64,000 bases of DNA from Labrenzia sp. OB1 (GCF_001624695.1 NZ_JSEP01000003.1:1-64000), one strand, 5' to 3'; positions 18,713 through 27,987 are shown, numbered from the stretch's first letter. The notes: generated from the sequence alone by a model not told the origin. A program made the numbers and translations.

Positions 18713-18766
18713 CTCTTTTGCTGCACAAGATCTCATCAGAGTTTCCGCCAACCGGGAGGTACTTTC

Positions 18767-19552
18767 ATGGACATCAGAACCGTGGTCTGGGGCGAGAACG
18801 TCCATGAACAGCACAACAGGATCGTAGCCGGCCTCTATCCGGACGGCATGCACCAAAGCATCGCCGATGCGTTGAACACCGACCCGGATATCAGCGCAAC
18901 GACGGCGACGCTCCAGGATCCCGAACATGGTTTGACGGAGGAGCGGCTTGCCGAAACGGATGTTCTGATCTGGTGGGGCCATGCCGCCCATGGCGATGTC
19001 GCCGACGACGTCGTGGAACGGGTGTGCGATGCCGTCTGGTCCGGCATGGGCATGGTGTTTCTGCATTCCGCGCATTTTTCCAAACCCTTCAAGCGCCTGA
19101 TGGGCAGCCCCTGCAACCTGACATGGCGCGAGGCCGGTGAGCGTGAGCGGCTCTGGGTCACCAGCCGCAACCATCCCATAACCCGGGGTCTGCCGGACAG
19201 TTTCGAGCTGGAGATGGAGGAAATGTACGGCGAGCCCTTCGGCGTGCCTGAGCCTCTGGAGACGGTCTTCATCAGCTGGTTCCAGGGCGGCGAGGTTTTC
19301 CGCTCGGGGCTGACTTACAAGCGCGGTGCAGGAAACGTCTTCTATTTCCGGCCGGGTCACGAAACCTACCCGACCTATCATGACGCAAACGTGCAAACCG
19401 TTCTGAAGAACGGCGTCAAATGGGCCTTCAGTCAGATGGCGCGCGTGAAAGATCCCAATGAGGCTCCGAACGTGCCTGTGGAGGCTGCGCCGGAAAAAAT
19501 CGAGGAGCGCGGTCCGAAGCTTCATTCGGAAGGCGAGGAAGGGTTTCGCTGA
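18767..19552 (+). CDS. ThuA-domain sugar-utilisation protein
   Basis: A 261-residue cytoplasmic protein of the ThuA-like (trehalose utilisation, class I glutamine amidotransferase-like fold) family: [66 protein letters not shown]. Start set at ATG 18767 with GGGAGGT just upstream; longer upstream frames would cross the operator. In Sinorhizobium, ThuA acts with the dehydrogenase ThuB in catabolism of trehalose and related disaccharides through 3-keto sugars. Here it is followed by a Gfo/Idh/MocA gene, but no sugar ABC transporter is adjacent. Confidence 0.88.
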   Translation: MDIRTVVWGENVHEQHNRIVAGLYPDGMHQSIADALNTDPDISATTATLQDPEHGLTEERLAETDVLIWWGHAAHGDVADDVVERVCDAVWSGMGMVFLHSAHFSKPFKRLMGSPCNLTWREAGERERLWVTSRNHPITRGLPDSFELEMEEMYGEPFGVPEPLETVFISWFQGGEVFRSGLTYKRGAGNVFYFRPGHETYPTYHDANVQTVLKNGVKWAFSQMARVKDPNEAPNVPVEAAPEKIEERGPKLHSEGEEGFR

Positions 19553-19618
19553 TCTGTCGTCCCTCCACCGGATGGAATCAACGTCCGGCCCATGCTCTTG
19601 TTGCTATGGAGAACACTT

Positions 19619-20692
19619 ATGGCATCTGCTGCCACCCCGCTCCGGATACTGATCCTTGGCACGGGCAACATGGCCGTCAATCATGTTACGGCCCATCAGA
19701 AAATTCCGGGGGTTGAAGTCGTCGCCGGCGTCGACCGGAGGCCGGAGGCCCTGTCGAACTTTTGCGACCGCTTCGCGATCCCGCACAGCTTCGCCACCCT
19801 GGAAGAAGCCATCGCCTGGGGGGAATTTGATGCGGTGTCCAACGTCACGCCCGACGCCGCGCATCACGCCACGACCCTCGCATTCCTCAATGCCGGAAAA
19901 CACGTCCTGTGCGAAAAGCCGCTCGCGACCAATGCGCGGGACGCCCTGGAGATGGCGGATCTTGCGCGGCAGAAGAAGCTGGTCGGCATGGTCAATCTCA
20001 GCTACCGCGATGTCGCCGTGCTGCAGAAGGCTGCGTCTCTTGTGGCGGAAGGCACCATCGGCACGTTGCGCCACTTCGAAGCTTCTTATCTGCAAAGCTG
20101 GCTGACCCAGCCCGCTTGGGGAGACTGGCGCACGCAGGACCAGTGGCTTTGGCGGCTCTCGACACGTCACGGTTCCAAGGGGGTCCTGGGCGATGTCGGC
20201 ATCCATATCCTGGATTTCACCACTTTTGCCGCCGGCAGCCGCGTCGACGCGCTGTCCTGCCGTCTGAAAACATTCGACAAGGCGGAGGGCGGCAGGATAG
20301 GCGACCATGTTCTGGACGCCAATGACAGTTTCACGCTTCAGGCGGAACTGGAAAACGGTGCTCTTGGCACCATCAGCGCGACCCGTTTCGCCTCCGGCCA
20401 CCTGAACGACCTGCGCCTCAGGCTCTACGGCGAGGAGGGTGGTCTGGAGGTCCGGTTCGAAAAGCAGATCGGAAGCCTGTGGGTCTGCCGGGATCCCGAC
20501 CTTGAAACGGCGAACTGGTGTGAGGTGGCCGCAGAGCCGGTTCGCTCAGTCTATGAGCGCTTCGTGTCCGCGATCCGGGAAGATACCGCCGCCGAGCCGG
20601 ACTTCGACCATGGAGCGGAACTTCAGAAAGCTCTGGATGCCGCCGAACAGTCGCACACGGAAGGAAGTCTGTTCCTGAAGATCGCTGATTGA
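19619..20692 (+). CDS. Gfo/Idh/MocA-family oxidoreductase (ThuB-like)
   Basis: A 357-residue NAD(P)-dependent sugar dehydrogenase-type protein: Rossmann motif ILGTGNMAVNHV near the N-terminus, the conserved HVLCEKPLATN (catalytic-region Lys), then a C-terminal beta-sheet domain (GDVGIHILDF). Start set at ATG 19619, 7 bp after GGAG; the open frame extends 9 codons upstream. It lies 66 bp behind the ThuA gene and presumably shares the LacI-type operator. A role in oxidising a sugar or sugar derivative is inferred from the pairing. Confidence 0.86.
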   Translation: MASAATPLRILILGTGNMAVNHVTAHQKIPGVEVVAGVDRRPEALSNFCDRFAIPHSFATLEEAIAWGEFDAVSNVTPDAAHHATTLAFLNAGKHVLCEKPLATNARDALEMADLARQKKLVGMVNLSYRDVAVLQKAASLVAEGTIGTLRHFEASYLQSWLTQPAWGDWRTQDQWLWRLSTRHGSKGVLGDVGIHILDFTTFAAGSRVDALSCRLKTFDKAEGGRIGDHVLDANDSFTLQAELENGALGTISATRFASGHLNDLRLRLYGEEGGLEVRFEKQIGSLWVCRDPDLETANWCEVAAEPVRSVYERFVSAIREDTAAEPDFDHGAELQKALDAAEQSHTEGSLFLKIAD

Positions 20693-21057
20693 CCCCATAC
20701 CGGCCGAAGCGAAGTAGCCGATAGAAGCTGCAGCGGAACCCTGGGACCCCGCTGCAGAAGTGGTACTTGAGGCAATGCACCACGGATAGGGCCGCTCATC
20801 GAGCCCCTTCCGTAACGCCTGTGGAGTCTACCGTGTTCCCCCTGACACTTCGTTCAGCCCGGAGCACAGGTTTGCCTCAATTTTTAGGCTAACCGGATAA
20901 TATTCCGCAAAAGGCAGGAAAACGCGCGGTTTCCCGATGGAAACCGAACCCCCTCGTCATTTCGACGGCTAGCATTTTTCGCACTTACAGGACTGGCCCC
21001 GGGCCGGCTGTCCAGGGAAAGACCGCCTTTATATCCGGCCATCTGAAAACGGCCGCA
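20693..21057. other. Intergenic region with two hairpins, no gene seen
   Basis: Between convergent genes. CTGCAGCGG/CCGCTGCAG near 20730-20760 forms a 9-bp stem without a T-run, possibly a factor-assisted terminator for the Gfo gene. CGGTTTCC/GGAAACCG (about 20928-20947) forms an 8-bp stem. I see no protein or known RNA. Confidence 0.4.
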
Positions 21058-21486
21058 TCAGTGCCGGACGACATAGACGGACTGTTTGGCATGGCGCACA
21101 ACGCGCGCCGCGTTGGGACCAAGCAGATAGTCGCCAAGGCCGGGCCGGTGGGCACCGATCACGATAAGGTCACAGTCCAGTTCGTCCGCGACCCTCATGA
21201 TCTCCGAATAGATCGAGCCGTGGGCGATATGCCCTTTGACTTTCTCCGAAGACGCGGCGTTTTCGGAAAGAAAGCTCTTGAGAGCCGCAAGTGCCCGCTC
21301 AAGAACTTTCTCTTCCTCTCCTGGACCGAAATAAGATCCGACGATCGGCATGGAATAGCTCGGCACGACGGTGACGATATGAAGCTCGTCCTTGCGAAGG
21401 TTCGCAAGCTCCTCCGCCGTCTTCAAAAGCTGCTTTGCGTCTTCAGCTTCGCCGAGATCGAGCGATACGAGAACTTTTCCAGTCAT
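21058..21486 (-). CDS. Universal stress protein (UspA family)
   Basis: A 142-residue single-domain Usp: KVLVSLDLGEAEDA at the N-terminus, DLIVIGAHRPGLGDYLLGPNAARVVRHAKQSVYVVR at the C-terminus with the ATP-binding-type G-2x-G-9x-G(S/N) pattern (GAHRPGLGDYLLGPNA). It sits 18 bp downstream of the TRAP permease on the same strand. Usp proteins encoded next to TRAP transporters (TeaD in Halomonas is the known example) bind ATP and modulate transport, so the same role is inferred. Confidence 0.9.
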   Translation of the reverse strand: MTGKVLVSLDLGEAEDAKQLLKTAEELANLRKDELHIVTVVPSYSMPIVGSYFGPGEEEKVLERALAALKSFLSENAASSEKVKGHIAHGSIYSEIMRVADELDCDLIVIGAHRPGLGDYLLGPNAARVVRHAKQSVYVVRH

Positions 21487-21504
21487 TGAATTTCCCCCAA
21501 TTCT

Positions 21505-24135
21505 CTAGTATGCCGGCACGGTCTGGCGGCGGCGCTGCATCAGGATCACAAGCCCCAGCAGCAGCAACGCAGGAATGTAGAAGACTTCCTTCGCCATCCT
21601 TTCTGCGGGCAATTGCACTTTCGAAACCACCACGCTTTCGTCGGCGTAGTAGTCGTATCCCTGCAATTGGGTGAAATACGGTGTTCCGGGCAGCGGCTCC
21701 TCGAGGATCGTCTTGTCGCCGTCTTCCATGACCGTCAGGCCGATCTTGAAAAGGCGGTCGGTCCCGTCGTCGGCTTTCGGCCCGAGTTCAAGCACCAGCG
21801 TCAGATCCTCGATCTGGTCGGGATCGTCGAAATCCGGTCCCGAAACCACAATTCGAAGCGTACCGCCGTCCTCGACCTCACCGGCAAGCTGAACCAGATC
21901 CGAACCCGGCCGGTCGACATAAGGAGGCTGGACGTAGTCGAGCCAGAACCCCGGACGGAAAAGCGTGAAGGCGACCAGAAGCAGGGCGACAGTCTCCCAT
22001 ATCCGGCTTCTGGCAAGGAAGTATCCCTGCGTCGCCGCCGCGAAGAGCATCATCGCCGTCACCCCGATGACGAAGATGAAGACCGCCTTCACCGGTCCGA
22101 CGTCGATCAACAGCAATTCCGTGTTGAAAATGAAGAGGAACGGCAGAAGCGCTGTGCGGATATCGTAACTGAAGCCCTGGATACCGGTGCGGATCGGGTC
22201 CCCTCCGGATATGGCCGCCGCCGCAAAGGCCGCGAGACCCACAGGAGGCGTGTCATCCGCCAGGATACCGAAATAGAACACGAACAGATGCACCGCGACC
22301 AGAGGCACGATCAGCCCGCTCTGTGCACCGACGGTGACGATCACCGGCGCCATCAGCGACGAGACCACGATGTAGTTCGCTGTTGTCGGCAGACCCATCC
22401 CGAGGATCAGGCTCATGATCGCCACGAGAAAGAGCATGAGCATCAGGTTGCCTCCGGAGAGGAACTCGACGAATTCGCCGACCACCTGGTGCGCGCCGGT
22501 CAGCGATACCGTCCCGACGATGATGCCGGCGGCACCCGTGGCCACACCGATGCCGATCATGCTGCGGGCGCCGGAGATCATGCCGTCGACGAAGTCCCTG
22601 AAGCCCTCTCTCCAGGCCGCGCTCATCTCGCCGCTTGCCCGCAAGGCGGCTTTCAGCGGCCGCTGGGTGAGCACGATGGTGAGCATGGCGATGGTCGCCC
22701 AATAGGCGGATGTGGTCGGCGACAAGCGCTCGATCAGGATGCACCAGATCAGGATGACGATGGGCAGCAGGAAATAGAACCCGGTGACTGCCACGTCCCA
22801 TGCCCTTGGCAGTTCTTCGATAGGAGCATTCGGGTCGTCCATCTCCAGATCCGGATACCGGGAGGCAACCACAGCCAGAATGACATAGGCGGCAAGACAG
22901 ATCAGCGCTGCAGCGGTGAAAGTCAGGTTCGGAAACACCACCTTGATCCAGCCGAGACCGTAATAGACCACGGCGGCAAGCACGCACATGGCGATGAAGC
23001 CGAAAAGAACGCCGGAAAGACGCCGCGCAAGGGTGGCGGTTATCGTCGACCGCTTCATGCCTTCCAGGCCCAGCTTCAGGGCTTCCAGATGCACGATATA
23101 GACGAGCGCTATGTAGGAGATCACCGCCGGCAGGAAGGCGTGCTTGATGAGTTCAGGATAGGAAATTCCGGTAAATTCGGAAATCAGAAACGCCGCCGCG
23201 CCCATGACCGGCGGCGTAAGCTGGCCGTTTGTGGAGGAAGCGACTTCCACGGCGCCCGCCTTTTCGGGCGAAAACCCGGTGCGCTTCATCAGCGGAATGG
23301 TGAAGGTGCCGGTGGTCACCACATTGGCGATGGAAGACCCGGAGTAGAGACCGGACAGGGCCGAAGCAACCACGGCCGCCTTGGCCGGACCGCCGCGCAG
23401 ATGGCCGAGGAGGGCAAACGCCAGCTTGATGAAATAGTTGCCCGCGCCGGCTTTCTCCAGCAGCGAGCCGAAAAGCACGAACAGAAAGATCATCGAGGCG
23501 GAAACGCCGAGGGCCACACCGAAGACGCCCTCCGACTGCATCCAGTAGTGCCACATGGCCTTGCCCAGGGACGCCCCTTTCCACTGGATCGCATCCGGCA
23601 TGAACGAGGCATGGCCAAAGAAGACGTAGAAGACGAAAACGGAGGCGACAATCACCAGCGGCAGACCGAGAGAACGGTAGACCGCGATGCCCAGGCTGAT
23701 CATGCCCATGATCGAAAAGACGAGATCGGCGGTGGTCGGTAGACCGGCGCGGCTGGCTATTTCTTCCTTGAAAACAAAAAGATAGATACAGGACGAGGCG
23801 CCGAGCAAGGCCAGCACCCAGTCGTAAAGAGGGACACGGTCACGCGGTGACGACTTGAAAAGCGGATAGGCCAGCATCGCCAGCGCAAGGGCGAACGCCA
23901 GGTGGAACTGCCGCGCTTCCTGATTGTTGAAAACAACGTTGACCCCTGTCAACTCGGTCAGGACATAAGGAACATTGGAGGCGATATAGATCTGGAAGGT
24001 GGACCAGACGAACGCGAGTGCCAGTATGAATTTACCTGCCGCGCCTGCCGCTGACCGGGCACCGGTCTCGACCTCGGCGACCATCATATCCACATCGACG
24101 TCTTTTTCGCGCCTGGTATCGTCTTCAGCTGACAT
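21505..24135 (-). CDS. TAXI-type TRAP transporter fused 4TM/12TM permease
   Basis: An 876-residue inner-membrane protein fusing the small (DctQ-like) and large (DctM-like) TRAP subunits. Many helices; DctM-type motifs GLYSGSSIANVVTTGTF, STNGQLTPPVMGAAAF, LGMGLPTTANYIVVSSLMAP and ADDTPPVGLAAFAAAAISGGDP are conserved. The C-terminus (about 700-876) carries a DUF3394-like soluble domain followed by one last helix and a basic tail. It imports its substrate using an ion gradient together with the TAXI binding protein encoded upstream. Substrate unknown; dicarboxylates or amino acids such as glutamate are common for this subfamily. Confidence 0.93.
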   Translation of the reverse strand: MSAEDDTRREKDVDVDMMVAEVETGARSAAGAAGKFILALAFVWSTFQIYIASNVPYVLTELTGVNVVFNNQEARQFHLAFALALAMLAYPLFKSSPRDRVPLYDWVLALLGASSCIYLFVFKEEIASRAGLPTTADLVFSIMGMISLGIAVYRSLGLPLVIVASVFVFYVFFGHASFMPDAIQWKGASLGKAMWHYWMQSEGVFGVALGVSASMIFLFVLFGSLLEKAGAGNYFIKLAFALLGHLRGGPAKAAVVASALSGLYSGSSIANVVTTGTFTIPLMKRTGFSPEKAGAVEVASSTNGQLTPPVMGAAAFLISEFTGISYPELIKHAFLPAVISYIALVYIVHLEALKLGLEGMKRSTITATLARRLSGVLFGFIAMCVLAAVVYYGLGWIKVVFPNLTFTAAALICLAAYVILAVVASRYPDLEMDDPNAPIEELPRAWDVAVTGFYFLLPIVILIWCILIERLSPTTSAYWATIAMLTIVLTQRPLKAALRASGEMSAAWREGFRDFVDGMISGARSMIGIGVATGAAGIIVGTVSLTGAHQVVGEFVEFLSGGNLMLMLFLVAIMSLILGMGLPTTANYIVVSSLMAPVIVTVGAQSGLIVPLVAVHLFVFYFGILADDTPPVGLAAFAAAAISGGDPIRTGIQGFSYDIRTALLPFLFIFNTELLLIDVGPVKAVFIFVIGVTAMMLFAAATQGYFLARSRIWETVALLLVAFTLFRPGFWLDYVQPPYVDRPGSDLVQLAGEVEDGGTLRIVVSGPDFDDPDQIEDLTLVLELGPKADDGTDRLFKIGLTVMEDGDKTILEEPLPGTPYFTQLQGYDYYADESVVVSKVQLPAERMAKEVFYIPALLLLGLVILMQRRRQTVPAY

Positions 24136-24262
24136 TCCAAGTCCCTCCGCTTGCGTTCCGGCGACCAGAACGCGCTTCCCCGTTTAGCCAGGTTCCACCA
24201 CCCGGCATCCGGCCCCCGCCGGAAGTGGTCTCGAGAGACCGTAGTCTTATGTTTTAAAAAGC

Positions 24263-24290
24263 AAAAACCGGGCAGGAGGAACCTGCCCGG
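24263..24290 (-). terminator. Terminator between TAXI binding protein and permease genes
   Basis: On the minus strand CCGGGCAGG-TTCCT-CCTGCCCGG (9-bp perfect stem) is followed by TTTTT, 16 bp after the binding-protein stop codon. Being inside the transport cluster, it should let most transcripts end after the binding protein and give the permease a lower level. Confidence 0.8.
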
Positions 24291-24305
24291 CGTATTGGCG
24301 GAAGA

Positions 24306-25268
24306 TCACATCCAGCCGCGTTCCGTGTAGTATTTCACGGCACCCGGATGAAGAGGAGCGGACAGGCCGTCCTTGATCATTTCTTCTTCCTTGAGGTTGG
24401 CGAAAGCCGGATGCAGCTTCTTGAAGGCGTCGAAATTGTCAAAGACCGCCTTGACGACGGTGTAGACGACTTCGTCGGACACATCGGAGGAGGAGATGAA
24501 GGTGGCGCCGACGCCGAAGGTGTTCACGTCATTGTCGGTGCCCCTGTACATGCCACCCGGAATGGTCGCCACGCGGTAGTAGGGATTGTCCGAGACGAGT
24601 TTATCGATCGGCTCGCCCGACACCGATACGATTTCGACATCGCAGGTGGTTGCCGCTTCCGTGATGGCCGCTGCCGGATGACCGACGGTGTAGATCATCG
24701 CGTCGATCTTGCCGTCGCAGATCGCCTGGGCCATTTCCGAGCCTTTCAGCTCCGCCGCCAGGGCAAGGTCATCCATGGTCATGCCAAAAGCATCCATGAC
24801 GACTTCCATCGTGGCGCGCTGGCCCGAACCGGCGTTGCCGACATTCACCTTCTTGCCCTTGATGTCCGCGAAACCGGTGATACCGGAGCCTTTGCGGGCG
24901 ATCAGGGTGAACGGTTCGGGATGGACGGAGAACACCGAGCGTTCTTTCTCGAACGGCCCCTGATCCTCGAACTTGGACGTGCCGTGATAGGCGTGATACT
25001 GCCAGTCCGACTGGGCAACGCCGAATTCAAGTTCACCGGCGCGGACGGTGTTGATGTTATAGACAGATCCGCCTGTGGATTCCGCCGAGCAACGGATGCC
25101 ATGTTGCTTGCGGTCCTTGTTCACCAGGCGGCAGATCGCCCCGCCGGTCGGATAATACACGCCGGTGACACCACCGGTTCCGATGGAGATATATTCTTCC
25201 GCGGTCGCTGCCGACGCGCTCATACCGAGAGCGAATGCCCCGGCGATTACGGAGTACATGAGTTTCAT
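24306..25268 (-). CDS. TAXI-family TRAP transporter solute-binding protein
   Basis: A 320-residue periplasmic protein with signal peptide (MKLMYSVIAGAFALGMSASAATAEE, cleavage near residue 23). The TAXI hallmark is the start of the mature chain (SIGTGGVTGVYYPTGGAICRLV). DIKGKKVNVGNAGSGQRATMEVVMDAFG and CDGKIDAMIYTVGHPAAAITEA follow, typical for the family. It delivers substrate to the fused permease encoded downstream. A dyad that may bind the linked RpiR regulator lies about 100 bp upstream. Confidence 0.93.
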   Translation of the reverse strand: MKLMYSVIAGAFALGMSASAATAEEYISIGTGGVTGVYYPTGGAICRLVNKDRKQHGIRCSAESTGGSVYNINTVRAGELEFGVAQSDWQYHAYHGTSKFEDQGPFEKERSVFSVHPEPFTLIARKGSGITGFADIKGKKVNVGNAGSGQRATMEVVMDAFGMTMDDLALAAELKGSEMAQAICDGKIDAMIYTVGHPAAAITEAATTCDVEIVSVSGEPIDKLVSDNPYYRVATIPGGMYRGTDNDVNTFGVGATFISSSDVSDEVVYTVVKAVFDNFDAFKKLHPAFANLKEEEMIKDGLSAPLHPGAVKYYTERGWM

Positions 25269-25364
25269 TAGTTTCCCCTGTTCTTATGGTATCGGGCGCG
25301 GTTCCTCCTCGCCCCCTGAGCACAGCCCGGGCAGGCTGTGAAAGACTTTGCTGCAACCATACTA

Positions 25365-25380
25365 TGCGAAATTTTACGCA
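25365..25380 (-). promoter_or_regulatory. Dyad upstream of the TAXI gene, candidate RpiR operator
   Basis: TGCGTAAAATTTCGCA on the minus strand has perfect TGCG/CGCA arms and an AT-rich centre, about 97 bp from the binding-protein start and 11 bp after the aminotransferase stop. The linked MurR/RpiR-type regulator is a natural candidate to bind it. A second copy of the same dyad upstream of the regulator gene was not seen, so this is tentative. Confidence 0.3.
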
Positions 25381-25390
25381 AGGACACCCT

Positions 25391-26719
25391 CTACATCGGC
25401 TGCAGCGCCGCATCGACTGCAGCGCCGAGGCGGTCAACAATTGTCTCTATATCAGACCTGGTTGAGATGAAAGGCGGCGCGATCAGCACGTGATCCCCGT
25501 TCCGTCCGTCGATCGTTCCTCCCATCGGATAAACCATCAAACCCCGCTGCATGGCCTCGCGCTTGATGTGTGCGTGAATCTTGAGCGCCGGATCGAACGG
25601 CGCCTTTGTTTCCTTGTTTTCGACAAGCTCGATCGCCTGGAACAGCCCCCGGCCGCGAATGTCTCCGACGCGAGGATTCTGCCCGAAACGTTGCCCAAGG
25701 CAATCCGTCAGATGGGCTCCCACGGCCATGACATTCGCCAGAAGGTTGTCGCGCCTGATGATGTTCTGCACCGCAAGCCCGGCCGCCGCCGCCATCGGGT
25801 GGCCCATATAGGTGTGTCCGTGCTGGAAGAACCCGCTCCCCTGTTCGAACGCCTCGAAAATCTTTCCGCTGAGCAGCGCTGCCCCGATCGGCTGATAGCC
25901 GCCGCCGAGTCCCTTGGCGATGACCAGGAGGTCCGGACTGACGCCTTCCTGCTCGCAGGCATGCAGCGTTCCCGTGCGGCCCATGCCGCACATGACCTCG
26001 TCGAGAACAAGCAGGACGCCGTAGCGGTCGCAGATCTCGCGGATCTTGCGGAAATACCCCGGCGCCGGAGGCACCGCACCGCTGGTCGCACCGACAACCG
26101 GCTCGGCCACGAACGCCATGACCTGATCTGTGCCCAGCGCCAGGATCTGGTCCTCCAGCTCTCCGGCGGCGCGTGCGCCATAGTTCTCCGGGGTCTCACC
26201 CTCATGCTGATGCCGGTAGGCGTAGCAGGGGGCAATGTGATGGGTTTCGATGAGCAGCGGGCTGAACTGCGTCCGCCGCAAGGCGTTGCCGCCGGCCGCG
26301 AGCGCCCCCAGCGTGTTGCCGTGATAGCTCTGACGGCGGGCAATCACATGCCTGCGTCCTGGCTGGCCGGTTTCCACGAAATACTGGCGCGCCATCTTCA
26401 GAGCCGCCTCCACGGCCTCCGAGCCGCCGCTGACCAGATAGGCCTTTTCCAGACCCTCCGGGGCGGTCTCGACCAACCGGTCCGCCAGCTCTTCGGCCAC
26501 CTCTGTGGTGAAGAAGCCCGTATGGGCAAAGGCCATAGTGTCCAGTTGCGCGTGAAGCGCCTTGAGGACATCCGGATGACCATGACCGAGACTGGAGACC
26601 GCGGCGCCGCCCGAGGCGTCGAGATAGGCCTTCCCGTCCCGGTCAAATATGAAAACCCCTTCACCGCGGGCGGCGACCGGAAGGTCGGACTGAATAGATC
26701 GGTGAAGAAGATGCGTCAT
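25391..26719 (-). CDS. Class III (omega-type) PLP aminotransferase
   Basis: A 442-residue aspartate-aminotransferase-family enzyme. PLP-binding residues are visible: D240 in LLVLDEVMCGMGRTG and the Schiff-base lysine K269 in VIAKGLGGGYQPIG; the glycine/serine phosphate-binding segment is VSGGSEAVEAALKMARQY. Substrate unknown (omega-amino acids, GABA, diamines or taurine are typical). Its ATG overlaps the stop of the RpiR regulator gene by 4 bp, and the TAXI transporter follows, so it probably transaminates the imported compound. Confidence 0.92.
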   Translation of the reverse strand: MTHLLHRSIQSDLPVAARGEGVFIFDRDGKAYLDASGGAAVSSLGHGHPDVLKALHAQLDTMAFAHTGFFTTEVAEELADRLVETAPEGLEKAYLVSGGSEAVEAALKMARQYFVETGQPGRRHVIARRQSYHGNTLGALAAGGNALRRTQFSPLLIETHHIAPCYAYRHQHEGETPENYGARAAGELEDQILALGTDQVMAFVAEPVVGATSGAVPPAPGYFRKIREICDRYGVLLVLDEVMCGMGRTGTLHACEQEGVSPDLLVIAKGLGGGYQPIGAALLSGKIFEAFEQGSGFFQHGHTYMGHPMAAAAGLAVQNIIRRDNLLANVMAVGAHLTDCLGQRFGQNPRVGDIRGRGLFQAIELVENKETKAPFDPALKIHAHIKREAMQRGLMVYPMGGTIDGRNGDHVLIAPPFISTRSDIETIVDRLGAAVDAALQPM

Positions 26720-27624
26720 CGAACGTCTTTTGTTTGGGTCGCGATGGGATGGGGCCGTTTAGTTGCATGCGTGCCGAGGCTCGCATGATAGGAATCCACC
26801 TGCCTGAGTGCTTCCAGTGTTTCTTTTTCTCCCTGACCGGCGACCAGAACGGCCAGGATTTCTGCAAGCAAAAAGGCGGGTGTCATCGAATGGTAGAAAG
26901 AGGGGCTCTCCGTTGTTGTTGCGATCGTTATGGTGGCGCGCTTTGCCAGAGGCGAGACGGGACTGTCCGTCAGGGCGACGACAGGTACACCCTGCTTGTG
27001 CGCGTAATCGACGATATCCAGCGTCAGCTGGGTATAAGGCGCGACGGTGACGGCGAAAAGCACGTCCTCCTTGCCAGCGAACCGGATCCGGTCCGATCCG
27101 GTGTTGGCGATGTCGTCCAGCAGGACCGATTTGTCGCCGACGAGCGACAGGATGTAATTGAGCTGCCACGCGATCGGGTGGCTGGCGCGCAGCCCGAGGC
27201 AATAGACACGCCGGGACCCGGCCAGAAGCGTCGCCGCATCGCTCAGGGTGACAAGCTGTTCCGCCGCCGACAGCGCTTGCAGCTGCCGGGTGACAGAAGC
27301 GACAATCTTCGCCGCGAGCGCCTGATCGCCGCCGAGATCCTGCAGACGCTGCTGATCGCGCGCCTTGTCCTCGAAACCGGTTGCCGGATTTCGCATGGCG
27401 TCCGCATAGGCATCGCGCACGGGGTCGAAGCCTTCAAACCCGAGCTGCTTCGCCAGCCGCATCATGGTCGAGGGCTGCACCCCCGCCCGGCGGGCCTGCT
27501 CCCGCATGGACAGAAGCGCCACATCGCGCGGATTGTCGAGCACGAACCGCGCGGCTTTCCTGACTTCGGCGGAATAACCGTCAAAGGAATTGATGATCAC
27601 ATCTGCAAGCGGCGGCGTCTCCAT
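26716..27624 (-). CDS. MurR/RpiR-family transcriptional regulator
   Basis: A 302-residue regulator: N-terminal HTH_6 domain (about 1-80; RRAGVQPSTMMRLAKQLGFEGF is the recognition helix region) and C-terminal SIS domain (about 125-265; VYCLGLRASHPIAWQLNYIL, VAVTVAPYTQLTLDIVDYA-like core, VPVVALTDSPVSPLAKRA). SIS domains usually sense phosphosugars, though this subgroup frequently neighbours amino-acid transport and aminotransferase genes. First gene of the minus-strand cluster; likely regulates the downstream aminotransferase and TRAP genes. Confidence 0.9.
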   Translation of the reverse strand: METPPLADVIINSFDGYSAEVRKAARFVLDNPRDVALLSMREQARRAGVQPSTMMRLAKQLGFEGFDPVRDAYADAMRNPATGFEDKARDQQRLQDLGGDQALAAKIVASVTRQLQALSAAEQLVTLSDAATLLAGSRRVYCLGLRASHPIAWQLNYILSLVGDKSVLLDDIANTGSDRIRFAGKEDVLFAVTVAPYTQLTLDIVDYAHKQGVPVVALTDSPVSPLAKRATITIATTTESPSFYHSMTPAFLLAEILAVLVAGQGEKETLEALRQVDSYHASLGTHATKRPHPIATQTKDVR

Positions 27625-27873
27625 GGATCAAATCCTAACGCCTTTTCCATCGCTTGCAACATTTGTTTCATAATTGCCATCAAAAATACAAGTGATGCAT
27701 AGCAGAAGCTGTCCGGACTGTTTTCACACCAGTGCATTTTAAAGCGGGAGGCGAGTGACATCGACCCGCTTACTACCAAGCAGCAAATCAGTCAGGCCGG
27801 GCAAAGCCTTGAAAGCGCTGACCGATCTGACAACATGACCATCTATGTAAAAAGGAGAGGTTTCGTGAAAACG
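27625..27873. other. Intergenic region between RpiR gene and tRNA terminator
   Basis: About 250 bp, locally AT-rich near 27650-27690, where the leftward promoter of the RpiR-aminotransferase unit should lie. No ORF, RNA or clear operator that I can support. Confidence 0.4.
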
Positions 27874-27906
27874 AAAAAGGACCCGGGATCTCTCCCAGGT
27901 CCTTTT
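27874..27906 (-). terminator. Terminator of tRNA-Gly
   Basis: On the minus strand AAAAGGACCTGGGA pairs with TCCCGGGTCCTTTT (14 bp including one G-U pair) around a GAGA tetraloop, running into TTTTTCGTTTT. It begins 6 bp after the encoded CCA of the tRNA gene. Confidence 0.9.
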
Positions 27907-27912
27907 GAAATC

Positions 27913-27987
27913 TGGAGCGGGCGATGGGATTCGAACCCACGACCCCAACCTTGGCAAGGTTGTGCTCTACCCCTGAGCTACGCCCGC
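27913..27987 (-). tRNA. tRNA-Gly (anticodon GCC)
   Basis: 75 nt including an encoded CCA. The acceptor stem GCGGGCG pairs with CGCCCGC; the D-arm is GCTCAGGGGTAGAGC; the anticodon arm AACCTTGCCAAGGTT displays GCC in the loop; and the T-arm GTGGGTTCGAATCCCAT has the standard GTTCGAATC loop. The discriminator base is T. It reads GGC/GGT glycine codons. No integrase gene or direct repeat is next to it. Confidence 0.97.

Noticed and set aside
21613-23742. 709-residue open frame antisense to the TRAP permease
   Set aside because: His/Arg/Gln-rich sequence with no domain; mirror of a well-supported permease gene.
27913-27987. tRNA-Gly as an integration site for a genomic island
   Set aside because: No integrase gene and no repeated tRNA 3' end in the neighbouring 10 kb; flanking genes are ordinary.
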